From assembly GCF_025060895.1 (NCBI RefSeq), contig NZ_JANZKV010000205.1, forward strand, positions 3,892 to 55,880: a stretch of 51,989 nt of DNA. The letters run 5' to 3'. Origin of the DNA: Stieleria sedimenti (lineage in GTDB: Bacteria; Planctomycetota; Planctomycetia; Pirellulales; Pirellulaceae). A program made the translations under genes and the position numbers. Each line of letters opens with the position of its first letter. The first letter of the stretch is position 1. The notes beneath the pieces were generated by a model that was not told the DNA's origin, did no database searches, and saw nothing but the letters and a program-made list of their open reading frames with translations. Shown piece by piece: positions 8,645 to 18,043 of the stretch.

Positions 8645-9313
8645 TTAGCGATTGACAGGCCCCTCCGCCTGTTCCAACGCGGCCAACCGAGCCGCCATTT
8701 CGTCTCCGTTTTCGAAATCGAATTCCAACGGTTCCCTGCCGTCGCCCTGGTCGATGACGAATCCGCTGACCCGCCAGCCCTCGGTTTCTTTGCGGAGCGT
8801 CCAGACGACTTCGTATTGGAAGTCTTCCCCGGAATCACTCGGCTCGGTCAGGAGCGTTTGCACCCAAACGGCCCGCTCTTGGTCGGGGACCGGAAAGGCT
8901 TGGCGGACTTCGAATCGGGTGTCGGGTGAGCCGGGGAATTGAAACGGGCGGCCGATTCGCGTCAGTTCTTGTTGGGCGAGTTTGGTCAGCAGTTCGTTCG
9001 AACTGGCCTCTTGTCCGCCCCGACGGACGCGGTCGAGCAACTGGCTGACGACCTCGGCCGGCTGCGTTTGGCCCGAATCTGCAGCGATCTGGGTTTCGGG
9101 AACGGAGCGCTGCGAGTCGGCGACGTCGGTTGACTGGCTTCCGCAACCGGCCGCCAACGACGCGAAGGCTAACACGGCCAAGATCCGCAACGGGTTTGCG
9201 AATAAGCTCCGCACGCAGGCCCAGTCGCTCTGCCATCGAATTTGGCGAGTTTGGAGGGTGGAAGGGGGCGGGCAAACGTTTGTTTTCCGTGCGGTCGGGT
9301 TGGAGGCTTCCAT
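8645..9313 (-). CDS. Putative lipoprotein of unknown function
   Basis: An open frame of 222 aa with a lipobox: a hydrophobic stretch (FANPLRILAVLAFASLAAGC) ends at a Cys near residue 57, so the mature protein is probably lipid-anchored. The mature part is about 165 aa, mostly hydrophilic, with an alpha/beta pattern towards the end (FQYEVVWTLRKETEGWRVSGFVID), reminiscent of small SnoaL/NTF2-like or DUF4878-type domains, though this is only an impression. The frame opens with ATG at 9313; a GTG at 9214 (VRSLFANPLRIL) would give a more ordinary signal peptide and may be the true start. No conserved neighbour suggests a role. Confidence 0.7.
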   Translation of the reverse strand: MEASNPTARKTNVCPPPSTLQTRQIRWQSDWACVRSLFANPLRILAVLAFASLAAGCGSQSTDVADSQRSVPETQIAADSGQTQPAEVVSQLLDRVRRGGQEASSNELLTKLAQQELTRIGRPFQFPGSPDTRFEVRQAFPVPDQERAVWVQTLLTEPSDSGEDFQYEVVWTLRKETEGWRVSGFVIDQGDGREPLEFDFENGDEMAARLAALEQAEGPVNR

Positions 9314-9746
9314 ATCGCGATTTTACAATCCAAAGAATGCAGGGATTTTGTCCGTCGACGTTGTGACCTTGGTGCGTCAACACCGCCTGTCTGCCTTGGG
9401 TACCAATCGGGCGTCCCGGGCGTCAACATCGAATCGGGCGGCAGACTCACTCCAAGGGCATTGGTCTCGACACAAGTCGCAAGAGTCGAAGTCACCCTCC
9501 CTGCCAGGGAGGGTGACTTAAGATGTCTAGATACCTATGCTCCAAGGGGGCGTCCCCGCATCGCAATCGACTCGGCTATCGCTGGGAAAGACTTTCCCGC
9601 AAAATGCAGCACCGAGCATATCAAGACCGGTTCGCCGGGCGGCAGACAGTGACCGCCACGCGGCGAATTCTCCCGAGCCGCTCCCCCCCAACACGGCCGT
9701 CAGACGCATTCGTTTGACGATCCATCCCACGTCAACGCGATCAAAC
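9314..9746. other. Intergenic region with a large palindrome
   Basis: This lies between the divergent lipoprotein and DUF6677 genes and should hold both promoters. The open frame upstream of 9747 has no protein-like character. The notable content is the 31-bp palindrome at 9489-9519. Confidence 0.5.
9489..9519. repeat. Perfect 31-bp palindrome (15-bp arms, 1-nt centre)
   Basis: The left arm AAGTCACCCTCCCTG (9489-9503) and right arm CAGGGAGGGTGACTT (9505-9519) are exact reverse complements around a single C. A one-nucleotide centre is too tight for an RNA hairpin tip without opening some pairs. This looks more like a dispersed REP/cruciform element or dyad binding site than a terminator, and no T-tract follows. 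Confidence 0.8.
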
Positions 9747-10391
9747 ATGGCCTCCAGCGCAAACGTTATCCAAGTCGATGCCGAACGCATTGATCTGAAG
9801 AACAGGTCTCTTGCCGCATTCCTAGCTTGGCTGGTCCCCGGTGCGGGGCATTTCTACCAAGGCCGACACACCAAGGGCAGTCTGTATTTGGTCTGCATCT
9901 TGACCACCTGGATGCTGGGATTTGCGCTCGGCGGCGGCCATGTGGTCTATGCGTCCTGGCAACCCGGTGACCGGCGTTGGCACTACATTTTGCAAGCCGG
10001 CGTGGGTGCGGCGGCGTTGCCGGCACTGATCCAAGGCAACCGCATGCGCAAGATGACCGACAAGGGCGTCACATCAAGGTCTTACGAACCGATGTGGGGC
10101 GGGTTCATGGCGCCGCCCCATCGACCGGTCATCGAAGATCGCACCGATGAGGTTTCTGCGTGGTATGCGACGTACGGTGCGGGATATGAAATGGGCACCT
10201 GGTACACGATGATCGCCGGTCTGTTAAACATTTTGGTGATCTACGACGCCTATGCCGGACCCTTGGCGGTGCCGATCAGCGGACGCAAAAAGAAAGACGA
10301 CGACTCGGATTCGGAACAACAGGCTGCGGGCGAATCCGACAGCGGAGCCCCCGCGGCAACCAGCGAACCCACCCCTGAGGCCAAGGCATGA
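9747..10391 (+). CDS. DUF6677 family membrane protein
   Basis: A 214-aa protein whose N-terminal third reads LAAFLAWLVPGAGHFYQGRHTKGSLYLVCILTTWMLGFALGGG, the signature I associate with DUF6677, a small planctomycete membrane family. About four hydrophobic segments are visible (residues 20-60, 88-105 and 155-180). The C-terminus after ISGRKKKDDDSDSEQ is a charged, disordered tail. The ATG at 9747 was chosen because the conserved part begins 20 residues later and the 70 upstream codons look non-coding. The stop overlaps the next ATG by 4 bp, starting a three-gene unit with the mini membrane protein and the TrkA-like protein. Function unknown. Confidence 0.85.
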   Translation: MASSANVIQVDAERIDLKNRSLAAFLAWLVPGAGHFYQGRHTKGSLYLVCILTTWMLGFALGGGHVVYASWQPGDRRWHYILQAGVGAAALPALIQGNRMRKMTDKGVTSRSYEPMWGGFMAPPHRPVIEDRTDEVSAWYATYGAGYEMGTWYTMIAGLLNILVIYDAYAGPLAVPISGRKKKDDDSDSEQQAAGESDSGAPAATSEPTPEAKA

Positions 10392-10579
10392 TTTCGATCT
10401 CTCCGACCTACTTGATGTATTATGTCCCGTTGATCATCTCGATCTCCTTGGTCTTCGGCGCGACACGTCATGAGGACACCCAGACGATCCTCAAGCACGC
10501 GTTCTATACGGCTCGTTGGATCACCGGTTTCATGGCGATCATTTTTGTCATCCTCTTACTGATCAACTGGATGGTTTAG
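10388..10579 (+). CDS. Small two-helix membrane protein
   Basis: A 63-aa protein with two hydrophobic segments (residues 8-24 and 44-62) separated by a short polar stretch containing TRHEDTQTILKHAF. Its ATG lies in the ATGA overlap with the DUF6677 gene, and its TAG stop shares one G with the GTG start of the TrkA-like gene (10579). This coupling on both sides argues that it is real. No known family is recognised. It may be an accessory subunit of the membrane system formed with its neighbours. Confidence 0.8.
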   Translation: MISISPTYLMYYVPLIISISLVFGATRHEDTQTILKHAFYTARWITGFMAIIFVILLLINWMV

Positions 10580-11922
10580 TGCGCGTATTGACGTTGGGTG
10601 CGGGAACCGTCGGACATTGGATCGCGGACATGTTGTGTCGGCGTCGGCATGATGTGACCGTGATCGACATCGATCCTGAACGGGTTCGTCAGATCAACAG
10701 CGAACTGGATGTCCGGGCGATCCAAGGCAGTGCGGCTCAAAGCACCGTGTTGTTCCAGGCCGATGTCTGCAGCGCGGACATCTGTTTGGCGGTGACCGGA
10801 GACGACGAAGCCAACGTGGTGGCCGCCAGCATGGCCAAAGCCCTCGGCGCCCGACGCAGTCTGGCCCGGGTCTACGCGCCCGCGTTCCGCGATTCCAGCA
10901 CGTTTGACTACCAGAGTCATTTCGGCATCGACGCGCTGTTAAGCTTGGAACAGCTCAGCGCGTTTGAATTGGCACGTGCGATCCGAAATCCCGACGCGAT
11001 CCCCTTGGAACACTTCGCCCGCGGGCATCTGGAAGTCTACGAGACGGAAGTGGAAGCGAAATCGCAGGCGACCGATCAGCGGTTGCGTGATCTAAAGATG
11101 CCGGGATCGGTGCGGATCGGTTCGATCGAGCGTGAAGGCGATTTGTGGTTGGCCAGCGGCGAAGACGAACTGCACGTCGGCGACCGGGTCAGTTTGATCG
11201 GAATGCCTTCGGACGTGAATCGAAGCCGAACGCTGTTCGCCTCGTCGACCAAACGCAGCAAACGCCGTAGCGTGCTGATCGCCGGCGGAGGTGAAATCGG
11301 ATTTCACATCGCGCGCGCGCTGCCGACCAGCGATTATCGAATCACCTTGCTGGAATACGACGAGGACCGCTGTGAACAGCTGGCCAAACTGCTGCCCAAG
11401 TGCACCGTCGTGCACGCCAATGCCAATCGACGCAGTGTGCTCGAAGACGAGGGCGGGGGCTCGGCCGACTACTTCGTCGCCTGCACCGGCAGCGACGAAA
11501 GTAACATCATGGCTTGTGTCGAGGCCCGTGAATTGGGGTCACGGCGTGTGATGGCGGTGGTCGGACGCCCCGATTACGCCAACGTGGTTGGAAAACTGGG
11601 GATCGATCACGTCGTCAGTGAACGTGATGTCGGTGCCCGTCAGATCCTCGGGTTTCTCAACCAGGGAGCTGTGATCAGCCAGAGCCGATTGCCCAACGGA
11701 AAAATTGCGGTGTACGAGTTGGAGGTTGTCGAAGGGGCACGCGTCACCGAAGCCACACTCGCCGATCTGCCCCTGGCCGGCCGCTGCCTGATCACCGCCA
11801 TCCAACGCGACAGTTTTATCCGCATGCCCACCGCCGGCGATCAATTGCAACCCGGGGACATCGTCGTCGCGCTGATGGACGAACAACACATCACGGACTG
11901 CCTGGCCCTGTTCAATCGCTGA
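10579..11922 (+). CDS. trkA: TrkA-like potassium-uptake regulatory protein
   Basis: A 447-aa cytoplasmic protein with the TrkA plan of two RCK halves, each a Rossmann NAD-binding domain plus a RCK_C domain. The first starts with VLTLGAGTVGHWIADML and has the acidic ribose-binding residue in VTVIDID. The second starts near residue 230 with VLIAGGGEIGFHIARALP and has ITLLEYDEDRCEQLAKLLP. The RCK_C domains lie at about 135-215 and 365-447. TrkA gates TrkH/TrkG-type K+ transporters in response to nucleotides; no TrkH-like gene is visible here. The GTG start at 10579 overlaps the upstream stop by one base; the open frame reaches back to 10516, but that part overlaps the small gene and lacks homology. 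Confidence 0.9.
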   Translation: MRVLTLGAGTVGHWIADMLCRRRHDVTVIDIDPERVRQINSELDVRAIQGSAAQSTVLFQADVCSADICLAVTGDDEANVVAASMAKALGARRSLARVYAPAFRDSSTFDYQSHFGIDALLSLEQLSAFELARAIRNPDAIPLEHFARGHLEVYETEVEAKSQATDQRLRDLKMPGSVRIGSIEREGDLWLASGEDELHVGDRVSLIGMPSDVNRSRTLFASSTKRSKRRSVLIAGGGEIGFHIARALPTSDYRITLLEYDEDRCEQLAKLLPKCTVVHANANRRSVLEDEGGGSADYFVACTGSDESNIMACVEARELGSRRVMAVVGRPDYANVVGKLGIDHVVSERDVGARQILGFLNQGAVISQSRLPNGKIAVYELEVVEGARVTEATLADLPLAGRCLITAIQRDSFIRMPTAGDQLQPGDIVVALMDEQHITDCLALFNR

Positions 11923-11925
11923 TCG

Positions 11926-11998
11926 GGCTTCCGGCCTGTCAAGGGTCGCAACCGATGAGCCTGGAAGCCTCTCTCACGGGATCGACAGGCTGGAAGCC
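11926..11998. repeat. Inverted repeat with GGCTTCC-type arms
   Basis: The left arm GGCTTCCGGCCTGTC (11926-11940) matches the reverse complement of the right arm GACAGGCTGGAAGCC (11984-11998) at 14 of 15 positions, with 43 bp between. A further GCCTGGAAGCCTCTC lies in the interval. It sits directly after the trkA stop and before the oxoprolinase gene. No T-tract follows. It resembles a REP-type intergenic element. Confidence 0.6.
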
Positions 11999-12036
11999 TA
12001 TCCCGCTTTTCCAACTCACAATGCACGCTGTTGTTT

Positions 12037-15000
12037 ATGTCGCTGCACACCCTTTCTGTTTGCGCCGATGTCGGAGGGACGTTTACGGATTGTCTGGCGG
12101 TTTGGACCGACCACTCCGGAGCGTCCCACTCGGGTTGCATCAAAGTGTTGTCGACCGGGCTGATCCGCTGCCGCGTCACGGACGTGCCGGACGAGATGAC
12201 GGTGCGGATCCAGATCCCCGACGAATTACTCGGTGGGCTGGCCGCCGGCCGGTTGCCCGACGACTTCTTCCGCTCGGCGAAACTCGAATGGCTCGCCGAG
12301 GGGATCCATCATCGCGTCGGCGACATCCGCGGCTACGACTCGGCCACCTCAAGGGTAGCGTTGGCAAACGTCGATGGGGAAATCGCCAGCCGGCTTTCAC
12401 CCGGTGCGATCGTCGAGATCGATTGCCGGCGTGAAGCCCCGGTGCTGGCGACTCATTTACTGACCGGTGTCCCCATCGATGATCCGATGCCCCCGATGAC
12501 GGCCCGCATCGGGACGACCCGAGGCACCAACGCGCTGCTGACACGCAGCGGCGCGGCGGCCGGACTGGTCGTCACCGAAGGGTTCGGGGACGTCCTGCGA
12601 ATCGGCGAACAAGATCGCCCCGAGCTGTTCGATCTGGCCTTCGTCAAAGCTCCCCCGCTGGCCGAAAGCACGCTCGAGATCCGGGCCCGGATGGACGCCG
12701 ACGGCGAAGAGCGGATCGCGATCGATGAAGACGCAATCGCAGCCGGATTGCAGGCCTTGTTCGACGCGGGGATCGAAACCCTGTCGATCTGTTTGATGCA
12801 CGCTCATCGGAATCCTGCGCACGAGATCGCGGTGGAACAAATCGCGCGGCGTGTCGGGTTTGCAGAAGTCAGCCGGTCCAGCGAAGTGGCTCCGCTGATC
12901 AAGTTGGTCGCGCGCGCCGAAACCACCACGCTCGATGCCTATCTCAATCCGATCCTGTCGGCCTATGTCGCGCGCGTCCGCAGGCAATTCGGCGGGTCGA
13001 CATGTCAGTTGCAATTGATGACCAGCGGCGGAAATCTGGTCGGCCACGACGAGTTTCGCGGGCGGGACAGTGTCCTTTCCGGACCGGCCGGCGGCGTCGT
13101 CGGACTCCGCCACGTCGCCCAGACCCATCGGTGCCCGTTGGCGATCGGATTGGACATGGGCGGAACCAGCACCGACGTCAGCCGCTTCGATGGCCAGGTC
13201 GGGCGTCGCTATGAAACCCGCATCGCGGACCTGCGGGTGATGACCCCGATGATGGACATTCACACGGTGGCCGCCGGTGGAGGATCGATCTGTGACTTCC
13301 AAGGCGGACGCTTGGTGGTCGGTCCGTCCAGCGCCGGCGCGGCTCCGGGACCGGCTTGTTACGGCAGCGGCGGACCGCTGACGGTGACCGATGCGAACGT
13401 TCTGCTGGGGCGATTGCGCGTGGATCGATTCCCATTTCCCCTGTTGCCGGCCGCCGCGCGTGAGCGGATCGAGCACGTCGCTTCACGCATGCCCGCACCT
13501 CCGGAGGCGATCGAATCGCTCGCCGAAGGGTTCCTGGACATCGCGGTCACCCACATGGCCGAAGCGGTGCGCGCGATCACAACGGCGCGCGGTGTCGATG
13601 TCCGTGACCACGCGTTGGTCGGATTCGGCGGTGCCGCCGCGCAACTGATTTGCCGCGTCGCCGATGCGTTGGGCATCCGTCGGATCGTCGATCATCCCCG
13701 CGCGAGTGTGTTGAGCGCCGTGGGCATGGGCGTCGCCACCAGCGGACGCATTGAAACGGTCGGGATCTATCGCAGACTCGATCAGGTCAGCGCCGCCGAC
13801 TTCCAGGCCGCGGCCGATGACCTGATCGCCCAAACGGTCGAGTCGCTGCGACACGACCAACCCAAATCCGTGCAGACGCGTCTGGAATGCGACTGTCGCT
13901 ACGTGGGCACAGATGCCTCGATTCCGCTGACGATTGAGGATTCACCCGAGCGGATCCTTCAGCCCTTGTCCGATCGGTTTCACCACGAACACCAACATCG
14001 ATTCGGGTACCGCCGCGACGGCCATCCCATCGAACTGGTCAGTCTGCGGTGCGAAGCGACCGGCGGCCTGTCACCGCATGCCGAGCAATGGTTGGCCGGC
14101 GATCCGAGCAAACCCGACAGACAGGATGCCGACGAACAAGATGCGGGTGGATCGCCCCGCCGCGACGATCCGGAAACGACGGCCGTGTTTCATCGGGGTC
14201 GCTGGTGCCAATTCAAACTGCTCGATCGCGACCAGCTTTGCCGTGGTCAGACGATCGCTCCGGGCAGCATCGTGGTCAGCGACCAGTCAACGCTGATCGT
14301 TGAGCCGAACTGGGAGGGTGTCGTCTGTGACGATGGATCGATCACACTCGCGCTGTGCGAGGCGTCAGTGTCCGAGGAGGATCCCCAAAGCGAAGCGGGT
14401 CGAAGTGCCGGCGAAGCGGTGCAGATGGAGATCGTCGCTCGACGGTTGCAGAGTATTGCCGATGCGATGGGAGAAGTGCTGCGTCGCACCGCGGTCAGCG
14501 TGAACGTCAAGGAGCGACTCGATTTCAGCTGCGCGGTGTTCCGGGGCGACGGCACGTTGATCGCCAACGCGCCCCATGTCCCCGTGCACTTAGGTGCGAT
14601 GGGGCACACCGTCCGCGCCTTGGCCGGATTGTTCCCCCAAATGTCCGCCGGCGATTGCTACGTTTCCAACGACCCGTATGCGGGAGGGTCGCACTTGCCC
14701 GACGTCACCGTCGTGACACCGGTCTTTTGCAGCGACAGTGGCAGCGACAGTGGCAGCGACAGTGACCAAGCCGCGTCTGACGCCAAGCCGTCATTTTTCG
14801 TCGCCAGCCGAGCCCACCATGCGGAGATCGGCGGCAAGACTCCCGGGTCGATGCCACCGATGGCCAACTCGCTTGCCGAAGAAGGCGTTTTGATACGCGG
14901 GTTCGCGCTCGTTCGCAACGGGGTGTCACACGAAGACGAACTGGGCAAATTGCTTTCCGGCGGCCCCTATCCCTCGCGCAACGTCGCGGAAAACCTGGCC

Positions 15001-16029
15001 GATCTGCATGCTCAAATCGCTGCGGGACAGGAAGGCGCCCGAGCCCTGCAACAGATGAGCAAGGAGCTTTCGCTGCGGCACATCGAAACCATGATGGACC
15101 GTTTGCTGGACGTTGCGTCGGATTCCGTGGTTCGTTGGATTCGCAGTTTGCCGAAATCGGAAATGCGATTCAACGACACGCTCGACGATGGCACCGCGAT
15201 CGCGGTCCGGTTGCAGCGTGACGGCGACCGCTTGGTCGTCGATTTTGATGGCACCAGCGGCGTGCACCCCAACGGATACAACGCGACACCATCGATCGTC
15301 TGTTCGGCGGTGCTGTACGTGATGCGTTGTTTCTGCGATTCGAATCTTCCACTGTGTGACGGAGTGCTACGTCCGATCGACTTGAGACTGCCGACCGGGT
15401 TGTTGTCGCCGCCACGCGATGACGATCCGGCCCGGTGCGCCGCGGTGGTCGCGGGAAACGTCGAAACCAGCCAACGGGTCGTCGATGTGCTGCTCGGCGC
15501 GATCGGTTCGACCATGGACTCCGGTCCCGTCTTTCGCTCCGTCGCCGCCAGCCAGGGCACGATGAACAACGTGCTGATCGGGGACGCATCATTCGGATAT
15601 TACGAGACGATCGGAGGCGGCAGCGGGGCAACGGTCTTCGGTCCGGGCGCCGACGGCGTGCACACACACATGACCAACACACGCATCACCGATCCGGAGG
15701 TGCTGGAATCACGCCTGCCGATTCGGTTGGTGGAGTTTTCGATCCGTCGTGGCAGCGGTGGCGTCGGAAAACATCGCGGCGGTGATGGATTGGTGCGTGA
15801 GTTTGAATTTTTGCGTCCCTTGACGGTTTCGCTGATCACCAGCCGCCGGACGACCGCGCCGTACGGCGTTTCGGGAGGAGGGGGCGGTTTGTCGGGACGC
15901 AACCGGTTGATCCGAACGGGAAGACCGCCGATTGATTTACCCGCCGCGACGACCATCGAAGTCGGTGCGGGCGATCGGCTCCGCATCGAAACGCCCGGCG
16001 GTGGCGGCTGGGGAACACCGGTGGCGTAA
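12037..16029 (+). CDS. Hydantoinase/5-oxoprolinase, fused HyuA-HyuB type
   Basis: A 1330-aa cytoplasmic enzyme of the ATP-dependent 5-oxoprolinase/hydantoinase family, which opens 5-oxoproline or hydantoin-like rings. The HyuA half begins [11 protein letters not shown] (residues 8-18), continues with [10 protein letters not shown] near 160 and the ATPase motif [14 protein letters not shown] near 372, then FGGAAAQ. The HyuB half starts near 790 ([23 protein letters not shown]) and has [21 protein letters not shown] and the glycine-rich C-terminus of the family. About 110 residues (43-155) separate the first two ATPase motifs, a variant arrangement compared with the eukaryotic enzyme. A Ser-Asp-rich 12-bp repeat interrupts the HyuB half at residues 899-910. 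ATG 12037 is used; a TTG two codons earlier is possible. The substrate cannot be told apart from sequence alone. Confidence 0.9.
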   Translation: MSLHTLSVCADVGGTFTDCLAVWTDHSGASHSGCIKVLSTGLIRCRVTDVPDEMTVRIQIPDELLGGLAAGRLPDDFFRSAKLEWLAEGIHHRVGDIRGYDSATSRVALANVDGEIASRLSPGAIVEIDCRREAPVLATHLLTGVPIDDPMPPMTARIGTTRGTNALLTRSGAAAGLVVTEGFGDVLRIGEQDRPELFDLAFVKAPPLAESTLEIRARMDADGEERIAIDEDAIAAGLQALFDAGIETLSICLMHAHRNPAHEIAVEQIARRVGFAEVSRSSEVAPLIKLVARAETTTLDAYLNPILSAYVARVRRQFGGSTCQLQLMTSGGNLVGHDEFRGRDSVLSGPAGGVVGLRHVAQTHRCPLAIGLDMGGTSTDVSRFDGQVGRRYETRIADLRVMTPMMDIHTVAAGGGSICDFQGGRLVVGPSSAGAAPGPACYGSGGPLTVTDANVLLGRLRVDRFPFPLLPAAARERIEHVASRMPAPPEAIESLAEGFLDIAVTHMAEAVRAITTARGVDVRDHALVGFGGAAAQLICRVADALGIRRIVDHPRASVLSAVGMGVATSGRIETVGIYRRLDQVSAADFQAAADDLIAQTVESLRHDQPKSVQTRLECDCRYVGTDASIPLTIEDSPERILQPLSDRFHHEHQHRFGYRRDGHPIELVSLRCEATGGLSPHAEQWLAGDPSKPDRQDADEQDAGGSPRRDDPETTAVFHRGRWCQFKLLDRDQLCRGQTIAPGSIVVSDQSTLIVEPNWEGVVCDDGSITLALCEASVSEEDPQSEAGRSAGEAVQMEIVARRLQSIADAMGEVLRRTAVSVNVKERLDFSCAVFRGDGTLIANAPHVPVHLGAMGHTVRALAGLFPQMSAGDCYVSNDPYAGGSHLPDVTVVTPVFCSDSGSDSGSDSDQAASDAKPSFFVASRAHHAEIGGKTPGSMPPMANSLAEEGVLIRGFALVRNGVSHEDELGKLLSGGPYPSRNVAENLADLHAQIAAGQEGARALQQMSKELSLRHIETMMDRLLDVASDSVVRWIRSLPKSEMRFNDTLDDGTAIAVRLQRDGDRLVVDFDGTSGVHPNGYNATPSIVCSAVLYVMRCFCDSNLPLCDGVLRPIDLRLPTGLLSPPRDDDPARCAAVVAGNVETSQRVVDVLLGAIGSTMDSGPVFRSVAASQGTMNNVLIGDASFGYYETIGGGSGATVFGPGADGVHTHMTNTRITDPEVLESRLPIRLVEFSIRRGSGGVGKHRGGDGLVREFEFLRPLTVSLITSRRTTAPYGVSGGGGGLSGRNRLIRTGRPPIDLPAATTIEVGAGDRLRIETPGGGGWGTPVA
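14731..14766. repeat. 12-bp in-frame microsatellite (three units)
   Basis: Three tandem units of AGCGACAGTGGC, the last with one change, encode [12 protein letters not shown] inside the HyuB half of the oxoprolinase. The repeat falls right after a beta-strand ([10 protein letters not shown]), probably in a surface loop. Such repeats can change length without a frame shift. Confidence 0.85.
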
Positions 16030-16056
16030 GCAAGTGGCGTAAGCTTCCAGCTTGCG
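16021..16056. repeat. GTGGCGTAAGC repeat over the oxoprolinase stop codon
   Basis: GTGGCGTAAGC occurs at 16021-16031 and again at 16034-16044. The second copy continues as a 23-bp unit ending TTCCAGCTTGCG (to 16056), identical to 24322-24344. The first copy contains the TAA stop of the oxoprolinase (codons GTG GCG TAA). A short hairpin AAGCT/AGCTT lies inside the unit. Confidence 0.75.
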
Positions 16057-16153
16057 ATCCGGCGTTGCCCTCAACGCCCACCACGTAGCGTCACCGCCTG
16101 TTGATTGAATGCGATCACAGTTGAGAACAACCGGCCGGTCAGCGAGTGGCCGC

Positions 16154-17692
16154 CTACTGGGGCGGGCTGACCACCGTGGCGGCCGCCCCGATCGGCGCCT
16201 GGGTGCTCGGATGACTTCCCGCCGCGTCGATCACCGAATGATGTGCCGAGGAGGCGGTGATGGCGACGCAGTTGTTGCGTCCCTTGCGTTTCGCTTCGTA
16301 CAAACTGGCGTCTGCTTTTTCGAACAGTGCGTTGAAGTTGTCGTGGCGTCCGCGGTCGACCCAGCAAACACCCAGACTGGTTGTGACACACAACTGGTTG
16401 CCACCGACGTCGACCTGCAACGTCTCGATCGCATTTCTCAACCGTTCGGCAACGTTTAGCGTGGAGTCGTAATCGCAATTGCCGACCAGCACGACGAATT
16501 CTTCTCCGCCGAATCGATACACCGTATCGTACTGTCTGCAGTTTCGTTTCAAACAGGCAGCGACTTCACGCAACACATCGTCACCGGCCGCGTGTCCATA
16601 CGTGTCGTTGAAGGATTTGAAGTGATCGATGTCCGCGATGATCAATCCGAACGACTGGGACTGCCGACGAAACTGATTGGACAGCTGAAAGACTTCAGCG
16701 TCAAAGGCGGATCGATTCTTCAGTTGCGTCAAGCTATCCAGCAGCGCCATTTGCCGAAGCTCGTGTTGCTGTTCCGACATTTCTCGAATCGTGCGTTCCA
16801 TGCCCAGCGAAATCTGGACCATGGATTCTTTGGCCCGTGTTTCCAGGTCCTTGATCGAATCAAATGCGATCGATTCGAAATTGAAAAGCGTTTCGTAGCC
16901 TTTCCATTCGGCGATCATCGCGTCGAAGAGGTCGTCAAACTGCTCGTCTTGAATGCCCAGCATCTCGCCGGCGGCCTTGCGGACTCCAACGATTTCTCGG
17001 TCCGCCGGTTCGGCCGACAGCAGCAACTTGCCGACCTGTTGACCGACGCAGAACAGTTTGGAGGGCAGGTCAGAGGAATCGGGGTCGTAGGTTTTTAAAA
17101 CCTCGATCATTGCGGCCGGAAAGTTCCACTTTTCCAACAGGCAGCTGCCCACCTCATAGCGGTCGGCGCCGCAAATTTCGCGTTCGACGTCGACGCTGAG
17201 TTTGTCCAACAGCTCATCCAATTCGAATCGCAGTGCCAATTCATCCGAATAGGCGCTACCGATTCCCATCGCGCCGATGTTGAACACCAGCCCCAACAAG
17301 AAGGACTCGTCGGCGTTCTGTTCGGCTTGTTTGGCGATCAGCTTGGCTGCGATCGCCGTCGCCAGCGAACGACGCCAAAACTCTTCATAGGGAAAACCCG
17401 ATTGTCCCTGCGTGTCCATCAGCGAGAAAGACAACGACAGCAAGCGAAGCGTTCGCATGCCCAACAACGGGATCGCCTGCTGCAAGCTGCCGACGGTCCG
17501 GGCCGAAGCGACGATCGGCGAATTGCAATAGTCGATCAATTTGGCCGACAACTTGGGATCGGCACTGATCACTTTGGTGATGTCAGCGATTCTGGCGTCA
17601 GGTTGGTTGACCAGGTCCAGAAGCCTAGCGGCAATGGTGGGAGGCGAAGGCATGTTTTCGCCATCAACGATTTTCGCAATGTCTGGGTTCAT
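16154..17692 (-). CDS. HDOD-GGDEF protein, probable diguanylate cyclase
   Basis: A 512-aa cytoplasmic signalling protein. An HDOD domain (about residues 12-215: PSPPTIAARLLDLVNQPD, AIPLLGMRTLRLL) is followed by a linker and a GGDEF domain (about 315-480) with LLDSLTQLKNRSAF, DIDHFKSFNDTYGHAAGDDVL and the active-site GGEEF at 395-399. The inhibitory I-site RxxD (R386, D389) stands exactly five residues before GGEEF, so c-di-GMP product inhibition is likely. The C-terminal 30 residues are Ser/Ala/Pro-rich. The ATG at 17692 gives MNPDIAKIVDGENMPSPPT and has a GAAGAG-like leader; in-frame starts at 17722 and 17845 would add residues without domain character. HDOD plus GGDEF is a known planctomycete combination. 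Confidence 0.92.
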   Translation of the reverse strand: MNPDIAKIVDGENMPSPPTIAARLLDLVNQPDARIADITKVISADPKLSAKLIDYCNSPIVASARTVGSLQQAIPLLGMRTLRLLSLSFSLMDTQGQSGFPYEEFWRRSLATAIAAKLIAKQAEQNADESFLLGLVFNIGAMGIGSAYSDELALRFELDELLDKLSVDVEREICGADRYEVGSCLLEKWNFPAAMIEVLKTYDPDSSDLPSKLFCVGQQVGKLLLSAEPADREIVGVRKAAGEMLGIQDEQFDDLFDAMIAEWKGYETLFNFESIAFDSIKDLETRAKESMVQISLGMERTIREMSEQQHELRQMALLDSLTQLKNRSAFDAEVFQLSNQFRRQSQSFGLIIADIDHFKSFNDTYGHAAGDDVLREVAACLKRNCRQYDTVYRFGGEEFVVLVGNCDYDSTLNVAERLRNAIETLQVDVGGNQLCVTTSLGVCWVDRGRHDNFNALFEKADASLYEAKRKGRNNCVAITASSAHHSVIDAAGSHPSTQAPIGAAATVVSPPQ

Positions 17693-18043
17693 CGTACTCT
17701 TCGTGCTCAGTTCGCAATCCATCAAGGATTCTGCTTCTCGTGTTGCTCGATCGCTGGACCGTCGCGTTGATTTTTCGGTTAACCGCACCACCTCGGGTTC
17801 TTCGAGAAACTGTGGGCCGCAATCGGCAGGAGCGACTTGTGCCAAGGTGATGAATGAGGGAACTCCGCCAATTCAGACGGCGCGTCGAGACATCCATCAT
17901 GCACGACCCAGCCCGGCAGCGGGGGGCAACGGGCACATCCCGTCTCGTTTTCGCGGGCGACCGCTTGGGGCCGGGGACGGGCCACCCCGTGAGGCCACCC
18001 CGTGAGGCCGCGCAGCGACCGGTCGTGCGGGGCGCGGGGGGCG
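17693..18043. other. Intergenic region between the HDOD-GGDEF and glnD-like genes
   Basis: About 350 bp, very GC-rich near 17930-18040, with no convincing gene. It contains the 5' leader of the HDOD-GGDEF gene on the minus strand and a 13-bp perfect tandem duplication (GCCACCCCGTGAG at 17981-17993 and 17994-18006). If the HDOD-GGDEF gene starts at 17845 the gap is shorter. Confidence 0.5.

Noticed and set aside
8645-8929. Plus-strand frames across the lipoprotein gene
   Set aside because: They lack start signals and homology; the minus strand shows a proper lipobox.
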